A stretch of DNA of 14,186 bases. It comes from Candidatus Omnitrophota bacterium (GTDB lineage: Bacteria; Omnitrophota; Gorgyraeia; Duberdicusellales; 4484-171). Shown here in pieces: positions 13,350 to 14,186 of the stretch. The notes under the pieces were generated by a model. The model was not told the origin of the DNA, searched no databases, and was given only the letters and a program-made list of their open reading frames with translations. The first letter of the stretch is position 1. Every line of letters begins with the position of its first letter. A program made the position numbers and the translations under genes. Location of the stretch: NCBI GenBank assembly GCA_016939345.1, contig JAFGHG010000058.1, positions 1-14,186 on the forward strand, given 5' to 3'.

Positions 13350-14186
13350 CGGATAACAAAATATTTCTTTTTGTTTCGTTTTATTTCTTTGATCTGTTTA
13401 TTTCTTTTTAATGTTTTTAACTCTTTCGATACGGTTTCAGCATTCAAGCCTAAAGAGCTTTCTAGATCGTCAACAGTTGCCGGCCTTACTTTTAAGAAAT
13501 TAAGCAAAAGGCCTTCTAAATCTATTGCGGATTTATCCGAAATCTGCTTTCTTCTGTTATCGACTACCACCTCAGCTGATTCTGAAATTATTTTTTTTAT
13601 TTCTTCTACCCTTGTTTTATCGGGAATATTGATATTTTCTGCCGGAGGCCTTATAGGTAAATTCAACTGGACTTTATCCGGTTTCAACTTAGATATTATT
13701 TTTTTGAATTTTTTGGCTTCGCTTAAAGAGTCGTTGTAACCCTTTACCAGCATGATCTCAAGCCAGATTGCTCCTTTGAACTCCTTGCTAAGCTTCATAA
13801 GCCCTTCTATTACTTTATGCAAGCTTATGCTTTTGTGGGGCCTGTTTATTTTACAGAAAGTCTTTTCAGATGCTGCATCTAACGAGGGGATTATTAAATC
13901 AGCTGCCATCAATTCTTTCCTGACGCTTTTAAGATAAAGCAAGGAAGAGTTGGTGATAACGCATACAGGATATCTTTCATTGCTGATTTTTTTTATCTCA
14001 GCTATTATTTTTTTCAAGCCTTTTACCAGAGTCGGCTCGCCGGAGCCGGATATGGTTATATAATCTATTTTTTTACCTGATTTAACTGCCTTGCTTAGCT
14101 GGCTTTTAAGCTTATTAAAGTCAAGGCCGGAAAAACGTCTAAGCCGTAATCCAGGTTTGGACCCAAGCTGGCAATAAACACAATCA
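13346..14186 (-). CDS. Radical SAM protein (COG0731-like), 5' end beyond the window
   Basis: The frame stays open to the window edge, giving 279 residues without a start. It begins inside the iron-sulfur motif as DCVYCQLG, so the last two cysteines of CxxxCxxC are visible and the first is off the window. ITISGSGEPTL is the SAM-contacting GEP-type segment, and LIIPSLDA, IWLEIMLVKGYND and VQLNLPIRPP follow the barrel. The C-terminal 60 residues (VRPATVDDLESSLGLNAETV and a lysine-rich end) look like a small winged-helix domain. The pattern recalls COG0731 Fe-S oxidoreductases, the group that includes wyosine-type enzymes, but the bacterial function is unknown. The TTG at 14017 is only an internal codon. 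Its stop overlaps the yggS start (ATGA). Confidence 0.85.
   Translation of the reverse strand, partial: DCVYCQLGSKPGLRLRRFSGLDFNKLKSQLSKAVKSGKKIDYITISGSGEPTLVKGLKKIIAEIKKISNERYPVCVITNSSLLYLKSVRKELMAADLIIPSLDAASEKTFCKINRPHKSISLHKVIEGLMKLSKEFKGAIWLEIMLVKGYNDSLSEAKKFKKIISKLKPDKVQLNLPIRPPAENINIPDKTRVEEIKKIISESAEVVVDNRRKQISDKSAIDLEGLLLNFLKVRPATVDDLESSLGLNAETVSKELKTLKRNKQIKEIKRNKKKYFVIR

Overview
The window is about 14.2 kb of AT-rich bacterial chromosome, densely coded and almost all on the minus strand. The gene content (single-domain NnrD, long-form FolP, CdaA, tilS next to ftsH, Thr-Tyr-Gly tRNA cluster, radical SAM genes, BamE-like lipoprotein) and telomere-like intergenic repeats suggest an uncultivated candidate-phylum bacterium. 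Candidatus Omnitrophota is my best guess, by impression of gene order and style rather than by any marker comparison. No phage, IS, CRISPR or rRNA is visible.

Layout, in minus-strand transcription order. (1) 14186-10745: a tight operon of a radical SAM enzyme (5' end off the window), YggS (PLP homeostasis), a DUF89 damage-control phosphatase and an MBL-fold hydrolase, joined by 4-11 nt overlaps, then a BamE-like lipoprotein with its own strong Shine-Dalgarno (SD). (2) 9461-10750 is the only plus-strand gene, a B12-binding-type radical SAM protein; its stop overlaps the lipoprotein stop. It diverges from tilS across about 180 bp of promoter DNA. (3) 9279-2092: tilS, ftsH, folP, cdaA, a previously easy-to-miss 39-codon membrane peptide, pdxJ, acpS and nnrD. 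These cover tRNA lysidine formation, membrane proteolysis, folate, cyclic di-AMP, vitamin B6, acyl-carrier-protein activation and NAD(P)HX repair. (4) 2032-1645: tRNA-Thr, tRNA-Tyr and tRNA-Gly, each spacer filled by a TTTAGGG-type inverted repeat. (5) gpsA, then a PilZ-domain gene broken by a one-base frameshift, then the first codons of another gene at the window edge.

The most unusual points are: the four-copy (C)TAGGGTTTAGGG inverted-repeat family occupying every gap around the tRNAs, two copies with G-quadruplex potential on the plus strand; the short ORF between cdaA and pdxJ that looks like only the membrane anchor of a YbbR/CdaR protein, ATGA-coupled to pdxJ; a PilZ gene whose missing C-terminus reads on in another frame; an apparently leaderless ftsH promoter; and the fact that both repeat families run into the last codons of the upstream gene (nnrD and pdxJ). 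Everything here is read by eye; no search was run.
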